A stretch of 64,000 nt of DNA from Quillaja saponaria (taxonomy: Eukaryota > Streptophyta > Magnoliopsida > Fabales > Quillajaceae): NCBI GenBank assembly GCA_029379385.1, contig CM055611.1, positions 4,588,001 through 4,652,000 of the forward strand, read 5' to 3'. The notes below the pieces were generated by a model, which saw only the letters and a list, made by a program, of their open reading frames with translations, did not search any database and was not told where the DNA came from. The position numbers and the translations under genes were made by a program. Every line of letters begins with the position of its first letter. The first letter of the stretch is position 1. Below are positions 35,946 through 47,700 of the stretch, piece by piece.

Positions 35946-37301
35946 ATGTCTTCTTCATTCCATATCTTATTACTCTTTTGCTCCATTCTCTTTCTTCTTT
36001 CACCTTCCAATGCCAATTCCAAAACATTATCATCCTTTAAACCCAAAGCTCTTGTTCTTCCAATAATTAAAGATTCCAACACTAGCCAATACATTACCTA
36101 CGTTAACCAGAGGACTCCTCTTGTCCCTGTTAAATATACCCTAGATTTAGGTGGCCAATTCCCTTGGGTTGACACCGATATAGGCTATGTCTCATCTACC
36201 TACAAACCTGCTCATTGTGGCTCTGCCCAATGCTCCATTGCTCCCACTGTCAGGTGTGGAGATTGCTCTTCAACACAATCTCCTGGTTGCAACAACAAAA
36301 CATGTAGAGTTCTCCCAGATAACACTATCGATCTCCGCATAATGAACTCCGGTGAGGTTGCCATTGACATTCTTTCAATCCAATCCACAGATGGATCTAA
36401 TCCTACCAAGCTTGTTACATTCTCCAACTTTGTTTTCGGTTGCGGTTCGAGTATATTACAAATGTTAGACAACCTTGCTAATGATGTCAAGGGTATGGTT
36501 GGTCTTGGAAGGTTAAGAATGGGACTTCCTTCTCAATTTTCTTCTGCTTTTAACTTTCCCAAAAAATTTGCCATTTGTTTAAGTCCTTCCACAACATCAA
36601 ACGGTGTCGTATTCTTTGGGAATAGTCCTTATGTTTTCCACCCTGGTAACATTGATATTTCTCAAAAACTTACTTACACCCCACTTCTTAGAAACCTATT
36701 TATCACTGCATCTTTTCCTTTTAGCAAATTATTTCCTTCTTCAGAATACTTCATTGGAGTCAAATCCATAAAGATTAATGGTAACATCGTCCCCTTGAAC
36801 ACATCATTGTTAAAAATCGATAATAAGGGTATCGGTGGGACAAAAATCAGTACTGTGAATCCATACACAGTGTTGGAGCCTTCCATTTACAAGTCTTTTA
36901 TAGAAGTTTTTGCCAAACAACTTGGTAAGGATTTTACTAAAGTGGCACCTATTGCACCCTTTGGATTATGCTATAACTCGAAAAGCTTGGGTACTGGTAC
37001 CGGGATTGGAATGGGATGTGTTCCTCCTATTGATCTTGTTTTGCAGAATGAAGATGTGGTATGGAGGATATTAGGTGAGAATTCTATGGTGAAGGTGAGC
37101 AATGAGGTGGTGTGTCTTGGATTTGTAGTTGCAACTGCTAGAGAAGAATCAGGACCAAGAATGACTTCCATTATTATTGGAGGACATCAACTTGAGGATA
37201 ATCTTCTACAGTTTGATTTAGATTCTAACAGACTTGGTTTTAGCTCTTCACTTTTGTTGAAACAAACTACTTGTTCTAACTTCAATTTCACTTCTAATTA
37301 A
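35946..37301 (+). CDS. Secreted aspartic-protease-like protein (EDGP / basic 7S globulin / GIP class)
   Basis: An intronless gene of 451 residues, the usual size and structure of this class. Residues 1 to about 23 form a signal peptide, so the protein should reach the apoplast. The two-lobed pepsin fold is recognisable: YTLDLGGQFPWVD (64-76) stands for the N-lobe active site, and FGCG, GMVGLGR and the C-lobe region follow. The N-lobe catalytic Asp is kept (D67), but DTGS has become DLGG. At the C-lobe site, Ser302 stands where proteases have Asp. Active proteolysis is therefore unlikely. Relatives include carrot EDGP, soybean basic 7S globulin, xylanase inhibitors and GIP proteins that bind microbial glycoside hydrolases. 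The cysteine-rich stretch at about 91-119 is typical. Which target this one binds cannot be told from sequence. Confidence 0.9.
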   Translation: MSSSFHILLLFCSILFLLSPSNANSKTLSSFKPKALVLPIIKDSNTSQYITYVNQRTPLVPVKYTLDLGGQFPWVDTDIGYVSSTYKPAHCGSAQCSIAPTVRCGDCSSTQSPGCNNKTCRVLPDNTIDLRIMNSGEVAIDILSIQSTDGSNPTKLVTFSNFVFGCGSSILQMLDNLANDVKGMVGLGRLRMGLPSQFSSAFNFPKKFAICLSPSTTSNGVVFFGNSPYVFHPGNIDISQKLTYTPLLRNLFITASFPFSKLFPSSEYFIGVKSIKINGNIVPLNTSLLKIDNKGIGGTKISTVNPYTVLEPSIYKSFIEVFAKQLGKDFTKVAPIAPFGLCYNSKSLGTGTGIGMGCVPPIDLVLQNEDVVWRILGENSMVKVSNEVVCLGFVVATAREESGPRMTSIIIGGHQLEDNLLQFDLDSNRLGFSSSLLLKQTTCSNFNFTSN

Positions 37302-38002
37302 TTTTCAAGTTTTTCTTAATTTCCCATTATTTTCCTTCTTCGTATTTTGTTATTTTCCCCTTAAATTTGATAAATAAATGATCCTAGCTCTTGACTGGGA
37401 AATTGTAATAATTTTATTGTTTGAATATATATATTTATGTTGTATTGATAAAATAATCATCTTTCTAGTAGATATATTTATCCGTTATGTAATTCATAGA
37501 CATCTTGTATTTTAGAAAAGTTAAAAAAACTATAGAATATATATTATCCACCCAACTAGTGGGCTAGTGGTTAAGGGATGAGAAAAAGGGACATAGATGA
37601 CCAAATTCAAAGAAATGACAAGCAAACTTTGCAATGGATAGAGCTCCAGTACACATGTATCTGCCCCCTCACATGTGAATGCAAGATCTCAAGATTCTCT
37701 AATTAAGTAGATGACACAACTCTTTGACATTAACACATCAAAGTACACAAGATTTATTCAAATCTAATAATTTAACGATTAATGATAATCATTTATCGAA
37801 TGATATATGCAATTTAAGTCATTAATTATTAAAATAAAAATAATGATAAATATTTTTTTTTTAATATAACATAATACAGAAGCCTATATATATATATATA
37901 TATATATGACCTAAATCATTTTGTTTTGCATGATCATCCATGCCTACCTTTCTGCTCCTTTATTTACTTACATACATGGCTGTTAGCTGAGCTCTAAATT
38001 AA
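37302..38002. other. Intergenic region with TA microsatellite
   Basis: Contains the 3' UTRs of converging genes and an AT-rich spacer with a (TA)n run at about 37886-37908. Around 37556-37580 is a GGCTAGTGGTTAAGG word resembling an A box of tRNA-derived SINEs, but no good B box follows. Confidence 0.45.
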
Positions 38003-38227
38003 TCAACGACCACCGCGGCAACGGTTAATTTTGGAGCAACCACGGTTGTAAGGGTTAGCTGGTTGGGATGGTTGGTTCTTATGACGATAACAACCGGGAA
38101 GTGTATACCCGCTTCGTGCGCACGGGTCAAGAACGTGATTTTCGATCTTTATAGCCACCACATCCTGGTGGTTGATCAACATAACCATCATGCAAACAAG
38201 CAGCAAAGACACCAACCACGACTTCAT
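38003..38227 (-). CDS. RALF-like secreted signalling peptide
   Basis: An intronless 74-residue precursor. Residues 1 to about 25 are a strongly hydrophobic signal peptide. The mature part has four cysteines, C36, C46, C64 and C70, in the RALF arrangement. It includes the family hallmark PYNRGCSKINRC (59-70) near the C-terminus. RALF peptides are sensed at the cell surface by CrRLK1L receptor kinases together with LRE/LLG co-receptors, affecting growth, reproduction and immunity. No RRxL-type S1P site and no N-terminal YISY motif are seen, which places this with the short, divergent RALF-like group. A TATAAA box on the minus strand maps to 38311-38316, about 85 bases from the ATG. Confidence 0.88.
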   Translation of the reverse strand: MKSWLVSLLLVCMMVMLINHQDVVAIKIENHVLDPCARSGYTLPGCYRHKNQPSQPANPYNRGCSKINRCRGGR

Positions 38228-38310
38228 TCTAAAAAAACCCTAATTTATTATTTTTTTTAACTTTTTGATTGATTTTTGGGTTATTGAATTGGCTTCTGTG
38301 TTTGCGGCAA

Positions 38311-38316
38311 TTTATA
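38311..38316 (-). promoter_or_regulatory. TATA box of the RALF-like gene
   Basis: Minus-strand TATAAA, about 85 bases upstream of the ATG at 38227. The spacing suits a leader of roughly 50 bases. Confidence 0.6.
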
Positions 38317-38987
38317 GATAGGGATGGCTAAAATTAGCATCTCCAGAATAGCATTTTTTTTTTTGGGGGAAATTAATTGGAAGAAAGACAAAATCTCTGG
38401 TTTATAAAGATTGAAGCTTAATTAGTGCTATATATATGTTATAACTTTCAGTTCATGGTTGTGTTTGTTTTGATTATCTTTTGTAGTGTTGCTTAAATTA
38501 ACCTTTTGATATGTAGAGAAGAGTTTGTTGTGGTTTTTCGTTTGTTTGATTCATTTCTGTTTTGGTTCACAAGGATTAATTATAACAAATATATATATAT
38601 TTTTTAATTTTGTTATTTGGGAATTTGTTTTTCCAATCGGGTAATTAATTCTTAATATATAATTCAATTTTTTCTAATACTTTTTTTAAGTATTTAATAT
38701 TTTTAATTGAATTATTAATCAAAGCCAAACACGATTAATAATTTAAGCATAGGAGATAGATAGAGCTTTCTAATTTCTGTAAACACATGAAGCTTCATTC
38801 TCCTGCATAACGGATTTTATTACTATTTTTCTGAAGAGACATACATTATTCCCGAAGTAGCTATGGAATTACACACAGCATTATTTATATATATATATAT
38901 TTGTTTATTTAGGCATACATATATTAGAAACACAGCCTTATTATAATTGAGCATTATAAATTCATAATTCATAGCTCCAATTGATCA

Positions 38988-39326
38988 TCATGGAGTAGTT
39001 GGTGCACCACTGATCTCGTCAGCTTGGCCTTCATCTGTAGGTTTGTAACTGTTATAAGGAGCTTGATTAGTCCCTTTGTTGGTGTCTTTAAGCCATGGAA
39101 GCCAATGTCCAAAAGGACCAAAACCAAACCCATGAAATGGCCAACCAAAGAAAGGAAAACCAAATCCTAAACCAAGGAAATGCTCAGGATTGTATAGCTC
39201 CTGCTGATGGTGATGATCTTTCACAGCAGCCACTAATGGCACATCTCTTCCTCCCTCAATACCATTCAGAATTGTTGCCATAACAAAGAGTGTGGCAAAG
39301 AGGAATGCCTTAGTGATCTTAGCCAT
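38988..39326 (-). CDS. Small secreted Gly/Phe/His-rich protein, unknown function
   Basis: I do not recognise this protein. From the Met at 39326 it is 112 residues; the frame is open a further 24 codons upstream, but the chosen Met begins a clear signal peptide (MAKITKAFLF..., cleavage near 22-26). The mature part starts with an acidic/basic stretch containing HHHQQ (38-42). Then comes an aromatic core (50-79) of Gly, Phe, Trp, Pro and His in FGFPFFGWPF-like order. It closes with a polar Asn/Thr/Ser/Pro tail (80-112). There are no cysteines, so it is not a defensin or a RALF. Such composition resembles small cell-wall or apoplastic glycine-rich proteins. A TATAAA on the minus strand (39410-39415) sits about 85 bases from the ATG, the same spacing as in the neighbouring RALF gene. 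Confidence 0.7.
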   Translation of the reverse strand: MAKITKAFLFATLFVMATILNGIEGGRDVPLVAAVKDHHHQQELYNPEHFLGLGFGFPFFGWPFHGFGFGPFGHWLPWLKDTNKGTNQAPYNSYKPTDEGQADEISGAPTTP

Positions 39327-39409
39327 GGTAGTTGTGTGTGTACTATAACGTCTCTCTTTGTCTTTCTTTGTGTGTTTATCTTGGAGAATTAGTCTCAAAG
39401 TGACTCCAA

Positions 39410-39415
39410 TTTATA
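39410..39415 (-). promoter_or_regulatory. TATA box of the small secreted protein gene
   Basis: Minus-strand TATAAA about 85 bases from the ATG at 39326. The TATA box supports the start choice, because the longer frame's Met at 39398 would leave almost no leader. Confidence 0.6.
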
Positions 39416-39416
39416 G

Positions 39417-41734
39417 TGTTAGCAATGAAGTATGGTGGTGTATAATGATCATCTTTTATAGGAATGAAATTAATTTGGGCTTTGCTTGGAGGAATTGGTT
39501 TTCCTAGAAGAGAAGGACTAGATTATTGGATTGGTTGGCCTATAATGACATTTTGGTTCTGGATTTTTTGATGGGCCATGATTTCCTATGTTGTTATTGT
39601 ATTAGGTTGTACTGAATCTATTGATGGCTATAGAAGGAAAACTTTAGAATGTTTTTATTCATGAATTAATTGTGGGTCAACTTGTGCTAATTTGTTCCAT
39701 GAAGTATTACCGTTGAGGTGGATTTGTCTTGCAGATAAACCATCAATGGAGTGGTTGTGTAAGTTAAGGGAGAAGATTCACAAGATTTAATTTTTTTTTT
39801 TTCAATAAATAGAGGCTGAGTCAACAAGATTAAAATAAGTTGAATGATGTTAATCCGAGAGGAAAATGAGATTTGGAGGGAATTGGTCCATACTAGTTAA
39901 TTTATCTTAGAGATTAGGGGAAACTTGTGCTAATCTTATGTGTAGGTAGATTAGAAATGTATAACAATAATAATTTAGGTTCTATAGTTTAAACAAAATC
40001 AATACCAATTTTTGGATATAAATAAGAAGATGAACTCCATTTCAAAAATGGGTGCTAACTACTAAGTGCCCGATATCTTTGCAACAGTAAGACAAATCGT
40101 ACAACTTTCTAAGATCTTAGTTAGGTCCAAATGTTAAGCTTTTTATTTTTTATTTTTTATGTAAAGACCCATGTTTTAACTTTAATCAATTATGTTATGA
40201 AAAATATAACTCTTTTTTCCTTTGAAAAAACGAAGGCCCTTTTATTAATTTTAATTTTAATATATTATTTTTATATTTTAACTCTAACTAACTCTTTCAT
40301 ATATATATATATTCTTTTCAAAGTTATAATTTCAAATTTAAAAAATAATAATAAAATCAATTCCTATTTTTTCCTCTTTTGTATTCATCAAAATATTAAA
40401 TTTCAATTTTAACTCCACCTCATAAATTCTAATTTAAAGTAAAAAAAAAAATATATATATATATATTTACTGTTATAAAATAAAATAAGCTTATTGATAT
40501 TACTTTTTAAATAATATATTTTATGAGACTGTATAAGATGTTGAAAAACTATAAGAAGTATTGTACCATTCTAAAATGAATACATACTCATTGGATCATT
40601 CAAGTTTGTATATCTATTGTGTGGGGATGTTATGTGTTAATTCTCATATAATTGGTCTATGCTATAAGTAGATCCAAGCTACATAAATATGTGTGACTAA
40701 TTCTTTTCAAATGTATTATTGTGTCATGGCACAAGAAATAAATTTGCTAGTTGATTTATTGTTAATGTATAAATTTTTTACACTGTTAATAAATAGAAAA
40801 GTATTATTTATCTCTAATACTTACTAATAACATTGATTTTAATTAAGGGGACAAATGTATTATAATTTTTTAATTGATAGTATAGAAATTTATATACCGA
40901 CAGTGAAATTTTCACATATAAAAGTCACAGGAATGAAAGATGTTGATGAAACTTCAAAGAATAAGAAGATATGTTTGTAATGAATAAATTTTTATGTAAA
41001 TTGAACAAAATCGTTTGTAGTTTGATTTAAAAAAAAGAAAAAGAAAAAAAGAGAGAAGTTATGTTCAAAAACTAGTAATAAAAATTTAAGATATGACTTT
41101 ACTGTTATTATTCATATAACATAGATAACATAAATCAAGATCTAATGGATCACTAAAGAATAATAATAATAATAAAAGAAAGAACAGACTTTCCTATATT
41201 TAAACAAAAAAAGCATGGGAGAGTAAAAAAAATTATTACAAAATCAAAAGAAAAAGGAGGAAAAGGTAAAGGTTAAAAAAGAAAAGAAAATTATAGCAGG
41301 CCACAACTATTATTTATATTAAGAAGAAAAAAAATAAAAAATAGTACCAATATCACATCATGGACGTTAATTGTGATGATTAAAGCTAATTGCAAATGCA
41401 GGATGGATGTTAAAAAATTAGGTTAGACACTTAATACCCTGCTTTTCATATGGGATATTGTATAGTTCCCCAAAAAAGAAAGACAACAATTTCATCAATA
41501 GAGTTTAAGGTGGGTATACATTTTACTTCAATTCAGTCTGACTAAAGATTTGGGTTCTGTATGCATGATAAAAATGAACCACAACCGTCTATCACCTAAA
41601 AAGAACATAAATTCTCAGCAAAATCTTATGGGAGGAGGAAAGGTAAAACATCATCCAGAAAAAGACATGGAAAACCTTACAAGACAAATCAAGCTAAATT
41701 CTAAGGAAAGCAAGCTGGAGCAGTCTAAATAACC
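39417..41734. other. AT-rich intergenic region, no gene seen
   Basis: Low-complexity, AT-rich DNA with (TA)n runs near 40300 and 40450. A purine-rich tract lies at about 41150-41340. The right end should hold the FATA 3' UTR. No coding frame with recognisable protein sequence. Confidence 0.5.
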
Positions 41735-44700
41735 TCATCTTGCAGCCTTCTTTCTCCATTCCGTGCGTCCCCGGTTTATCTCAAGCTCAACACCAGACAA
41801 TCTCAGTAGGTGAAGAAATTGGAGACGGTCTTGTTTTTCTCCCTTTGCAGTGACAGATCCATTTGTACCTTGAAGCTCTGAAACCGTTTCGGCACCCTCT
41901 GTTGGTTCCACACTTGTGAGGGAATCAACAATGTCATCTTGTTGGCACTCGCGTCTGTAATCTAAAGTGATACTTTGTAACTCATGGTTATCAATAATTT
42001 CTTGAGGCATGCTCTGACAAAGTAAAACATATTTTGTCAGCTTACAAGATCAACAAATAACGACTGCACCAGAGAGAGCATCTTGACAAGGTATAGTTAT
42101 TTAAAGCGTATATCTTTATATGTATTTATGCACGTATGTAAGTTCATACTTTTGATGGGAGAGAGAAAAACAGAAAATGATTCAAGAACTAATGACCAGG
42201 ATCATTCACCCCATGGGTAATTGTACATATAGACATAATATTCATCTACAGTATGCACAAATTTGCAAATGCAAACATCATATTTGAAGCACTCATTTAT
42301 GAGGTAATGTGCACGGCCATACATCCCCAAGCAATAAATTTTTTCACTGGTTTGAGCAATGGCAAGATGGGTAACCAGATTTCAACCATGGCACCTCCCC
42401 TCAGAGGCCCTTTCCCCAAATAAAAGAAAGTAAAAGAAATAAAAAAGAATATAAGAATCTGAAAAAAAACTAGTATGCAAACTTGCTTAAGGTTATTTCC
42501 ATCCCCAATCCTAATTGATCGTGTAAATCAGTTGATTGAAGTGACACGGAATCAAATAACTGTAGCCTATAGCTAATCCTCCAAACATGTTCGATGTCAT
42601 ACAAAAGAATGAGAGAATTAGACCAAATTTTGATCAGTATGGAAAGGTAAAACTGGACAAGCATATGGTACCAGAAGAATCTAACCATTGGAAATTATCA
42701 TATGAATAAGGCATATAGGATTGTATGGTTTGTGGTTGCTCAAATATTTACTACACATAAGTGTAGCCACAAGGACAGATACAGATTAAAGACAAGGATG
42801 AAAACATAGCATATGTAACAAGAAAGTAAGGTAAGAACATAACCCAAAAAAAAAAAAAAAAAGACTTATCTAACAACCTCCAAAACCCATCCAATATAGG
42901 TGACATTATTAACATGCTGGTTCATGTCCAGATCTGCTCGTCTGGGCTGCAAATTCAAATTTATAATGAGAACTCAAGATTGTTCAGATAAGCTAGAGAA
43001 GATATTCAGGCCAAATGATCTTACCGCAAGTTGTAATCTAAAATTGTTAGCAGGATCATCCAGTTTTGGTATTTTCTTCAAGCTATTATTATTATCCTCT
43101 GGAAATGCCAACCTAAAATAATGAGATAAAGCCTGTAAGTATTGTACAAATATTGGAAATAATCCTTCACAACAACATATGTATATATCAGATTTTTGTC
43201 AGTTTTATGCATTAAACATATAAAATCTAGTAGTGTCATCAAAACTTCCATGTAACCTCCAAAAGAAACAACATAGGACAGGTAACAATCACTTTCTTTC
43301 AATTCAACCAGGTCCACATTGTAAACATTTATAGTTCACGAAAATTGTCAATAGGCATTCTTACAGGAGATATAGTCAAACAACAGAAGAGAAAAAAGAA
43401 TCAGTTAACACTTATTTGGCCTCCCTGTTATTTTAACGATGGATCTTCCCAATGGGAAAAACAGATTTACCATGAAAGCAAAATGAATAAGCAATTAAAC
43501 CCACGAGATGCACAGGAGTTCAGGACCTTTAGGTTTTAACCTCTTAATCCTTCAACTTTGTTTTTCTTTTCTTTTTCCATCTTCAATTTTGTCCCCCTTA
43601 ATGCTCTGTATTGAGGCAGCAACTGAACATATTCAGTTTTACTATGGCATGAGAATGAAGGTGACTTCAACCAAACTTGATTAGCATTAGGATCAAGGGC
43701 CATTGTAATCATAGTTGTCAAATTGAGAACAAAATCTTGATTCGAGAATATAATCATAAGATTTGGTACAAATTTTGAAACCAACTCCAAATGAAATTTA
43801 TAGAAGTAACACAAACAAAATTAATTGAAAAATGAGATATTAACATATAATTAATAGTCATTTGACCAATTTGAAAAAGAAGTTGGCTTTAAAGCAAGTA
43901 ATTTGTGTCTTGAGAAAAATGTACTCTTCTCAACCAAAGCCTTGCTTTTCTTTTCTTGGAAGATTAATTACCCAACCATTTTCAGATGAGAATTTATGGG
44001 TTTATTCTAAAAATACATCAACCGTAGAAAAGGCACTTCAAAGACTTGTAAATCAAAAAAATAGAATAAAATACTTATTTAGAGTTTTCAACATGTCAGG
44101 TCTAATTGGTACCCAATGGGTTACATTAAGATTTGGGTATAGTAACAGATTATTTATCATAAGATTCCAATCGTGAATCATACAATTCGTCTGTAGTTTA
44201 GATTCACCATAGATGAATCAAATAGAAAGATCCCAAATGCAAATGGTAAGATTCTAAAAATTATGATAGTAATTTTGAAGACACTTGAGTTTTGCTTCTT
44301 AAAATCAGCAGCCTCCTGCAAAATAGGTGTCCAGTTCCTCATGGTTACTTCACCTTAAGGCTACCTCACATAGGAATTGTTTACCATAGCTAAGTCAGCA
44401 GCCAGTATGTTACTTCACCATAAAGAATTTCAAGGGAATAATCTCCCGTCCTCCATATTTAGAGCTTTAACTTCAAATTATCTTTTGGAAGAATATCTGT
44501 TAGTCTGGTTCTTATGTAATCAAATGACATGCTTTCTCTTGTGAGATTATATAAGAAAAGTGGTCAACGTGGAATCGTTATGATTTGATTCAATCCATGT
44601 ACCAACTGATACAAATCTTATGGGAGATTTTAAGCTACAACTCAATCGTCTTATTCACGATTCGAATCTTATGATTCACGATTCATAAGATTCAATGTGA

Positions 44701-47700
44701 TTCATAATCTCCTAGAGCATACCCAAATCTTAACGCATCCATCGGATCCCAATTAGACCCAACATGTTCAAAAAGCTGAATAAGTATTTTTCGGCTTAAA
44801 AGCCTTCAAAGTGTCTTTTCTACATTTTCAAAGTAAATCCATAAAATTTTAATCTAAAAAATAGTTGGGTGGCTATTCTTTAAAGAGAAAAAAAAGCAAT
44901 GCTTTTGAAGTGAAGAAGACATTTTTTCTCACAACACAAATTACTTGCTTTAAAGCCAAGTTCCTTTTTCATTGGCCATATAGTCGATCATATATGCTAA
45001 TATATCACAATTTGCAATGCAATTTGTTTGTTTTACATCTTTATTTTTCATTTGGAATTGATTTGAATAATTTATACCGAATCGTAAGTTTCGGTTCAAG
45101 TTTCAATTCTTAAAATCAGGATCTCGATTCACGATTAGAATCTTGTTTTGACAACTACAATCGGAACAGATATTATTCCAGCACCAGCCTGCTCAGCATA
45201 ATCAGACTATTTATTCCTGACCCATCACTATAATAGATTTTCTTTATATACTATATTGCATAGTTTTTCTTTTTATATATAAACAATGATTTTATTAAAA
45301 GAAAATGAGGTCAATACCTTTGTACACAAGGTGGTACAGACAGACCCCACCAAAGGCAATAAACAACAAAAACTACAAATTACAATTCAAACCATCTATG
45401 AAATCTAGAAGAGATGCAGTAGAGTGAAATGGGAGATGGATACACATCCTTTGGTAGCACAGTATAGTTTTCCATAGATATTTATACACTCACTTCATAC
45501 AGTTAATTGACAAATTGATTGTCTATGAAATATGCCATTTACAAATTGAATAGGATATGTATATGTGGCATCTCTTAAAACACATTGCACTCGAGCTAAG
45601 GTGAGATACAGTCAGTTTTTATAATGTTATTTAATTTCTCTGTTTGTATGTATGGTTTGAATGTGTAACTTCATGTCATGCATGTCCTGTCAGTATCTCA
45701 TTGCAGATTCAAAGATCTACCCAGAAGGTTATTCAGGACACACTAAATTCATTATGCCAGCAAACCATTTTAACCAGCAGAAAGATCAAGAGAATATCAG
45801 AAAATTCAAATTTGAAGCTTATGATTGAGAGGTAAGTTTCAACTAAATATTATATAAGTACCAGCACCTCCACATCAAATGAATGACTCAATTCCTTCCT
45901 TCCCTACTTGGACAACATCAAGTAATCAACCTTTTAAGTGCCTCTATTTTAATAATAATGCAGTACTGAAGATAAGGAGCTTCAGAACAAGGTGTTGCTG
46001 CATCTGCTGCTAAAGTAGCCTCACAAGGGATAAGATGGTCAAAGGAAAGGAAGAACCCCACCTCTCATTCTGCAGCCTCTTTGCCCAGTGCATATCCAGT
46101 ACACAAGAAGAACACACAGAGAGAAGAGAAAGAAAGTGTGGAAGGAAAAGTTCAGGTAGGCACCTAAAGGGGCAAGTTGTCTAGCAAGTTCAAATAATGA
46201 CAACCCACATTGTATAAACATACATCAACTAGGAAATTCCCAGGGAAACATAAGATAAGGAAAAGAAAAGCGCCTACCTGGGCTCTCGAGGACAGAAGAC
46301 AAGATACTCTTCTCGAACATCATCAGAGACTTTCTGCAGTCGTCTAGTGTCCTGACTCATCATTACCCACTTACTGAAACAATTTGATGTAGATGGTCAA
46401 CTTTTAGAATGCATCTCAAATCATATATAATGGGTATATATTTTGACAGAATATGTGAAAGTGAAATATCTAGAGAACCATGAGTTTTAGTGGCTAAAAA
46501 AAGTTCATAAGGACTGTTGTTCACCTACCAGTGGTGCCTTCATTTAATTTTTGGCAGCAAAGCAAGCCCATATTAGAGTGTCTTTATATTCTCAGTTCTT
46601 TAACATCAAGCATTTAATTAAATTCTTACGAAATCAATTTCTGGTAATCTTTTATCCATTTCCATTTTGGAACTGGTCTCCACATTTTAATTTTGTTTTT
46701 TTAAAGAATGACATCTAACATTAACATAGGCCTGAACCAAAGGAAATGTTTAAGATATATAACCAGAATCTAAGTGGTTTTATGGCTCAATCAACGAGCA
46801 TCCAAGAAAAGAAAAGATCATCAAGGCCATATTATATAATTCTATCAGTGCCATAATCATAATACATTCTAAATGAAGAAATGTAGAAAACTTAAGGTTT
46901 TTGCTTAGAGTTAATAGCTGAACTTCTCACAAAATCTTGAGCCAGTAATAGGGTTTTTCTTTTGTCAAGGGAAAAACCTGGCCACAAAATGCTTCCTCAC
47001 ATACTGTAACGAGAACCAGGTCTCATGTAGATCAGTTATTTGCAGTGAGATAGCTTAAAGGCACCAGAACCTAGTGCCACTAGCACTTTAGAATCTAGAT
47101 ATTCCACTTAATCCACACTTTCCTTTATTTTATGCCACACAAATGGTTAGTAATTGGGTATCATTAACAGTAACCACACTAGCTAGGTCATAATTCATAA
47201 CTGTTTAAGTCTATAACAGTCTGAGACAAAGTAAGATGGGTGACCACAATCAAACATCATAAGATTGAACTTATAAATGCAGTCTTGTTTATTGAAATGT
47301 AATTACATGGATGCCTCTGCCATTCTACTGCACAGATGAATTGAGACAGCCCTAAACTGCAATGCATAAAGAAGGGGGCTGGGGAGGGGAGGAGGTGGCC
47401 TTCAATGGAAGTTATATCATGTCCAAGCCACCAAAAAGTCTCATAATTTATAACACATGTAACTGACCAAAGTCATTTCGTGCAGTATGAATAGAATTAT
47501 ATAATGTCATGGTTATGTTTCAACCCTATTCTCTACTAAATACAGAGCAGAGAAAACAGTTTTGGGGGATCAAGGATGAGATGAGGCCTACACCTTGTTG
47601 CTCTTCCAATGACTTGATCAGTGGCATAGTCCTTGAGTATAAAATCACGTCTGGTTCCAACTCTTCCTTCCCCTTGACACCACGTTTCTATCTCGACAAC

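Noticed and set aside
37556..37720. tRNA-derived SINE
   Set aside because: An A-box-like word is present but there is no convincing B box and no A- or T-rich tail with target duplication.
43862..44176. 104-codon plus-strand frame in FATA intron 4
   Set aside because: Lies within the left arm of the foldback element and resembles no known protein.
45245..45460. LINE 3' end fragment in FATA intron 4
   Set aside because: The TTTTATTAAAAGAAAATGAGG start resembles plant LINE tails, but no RT-related coding could be read, so I do not list it.
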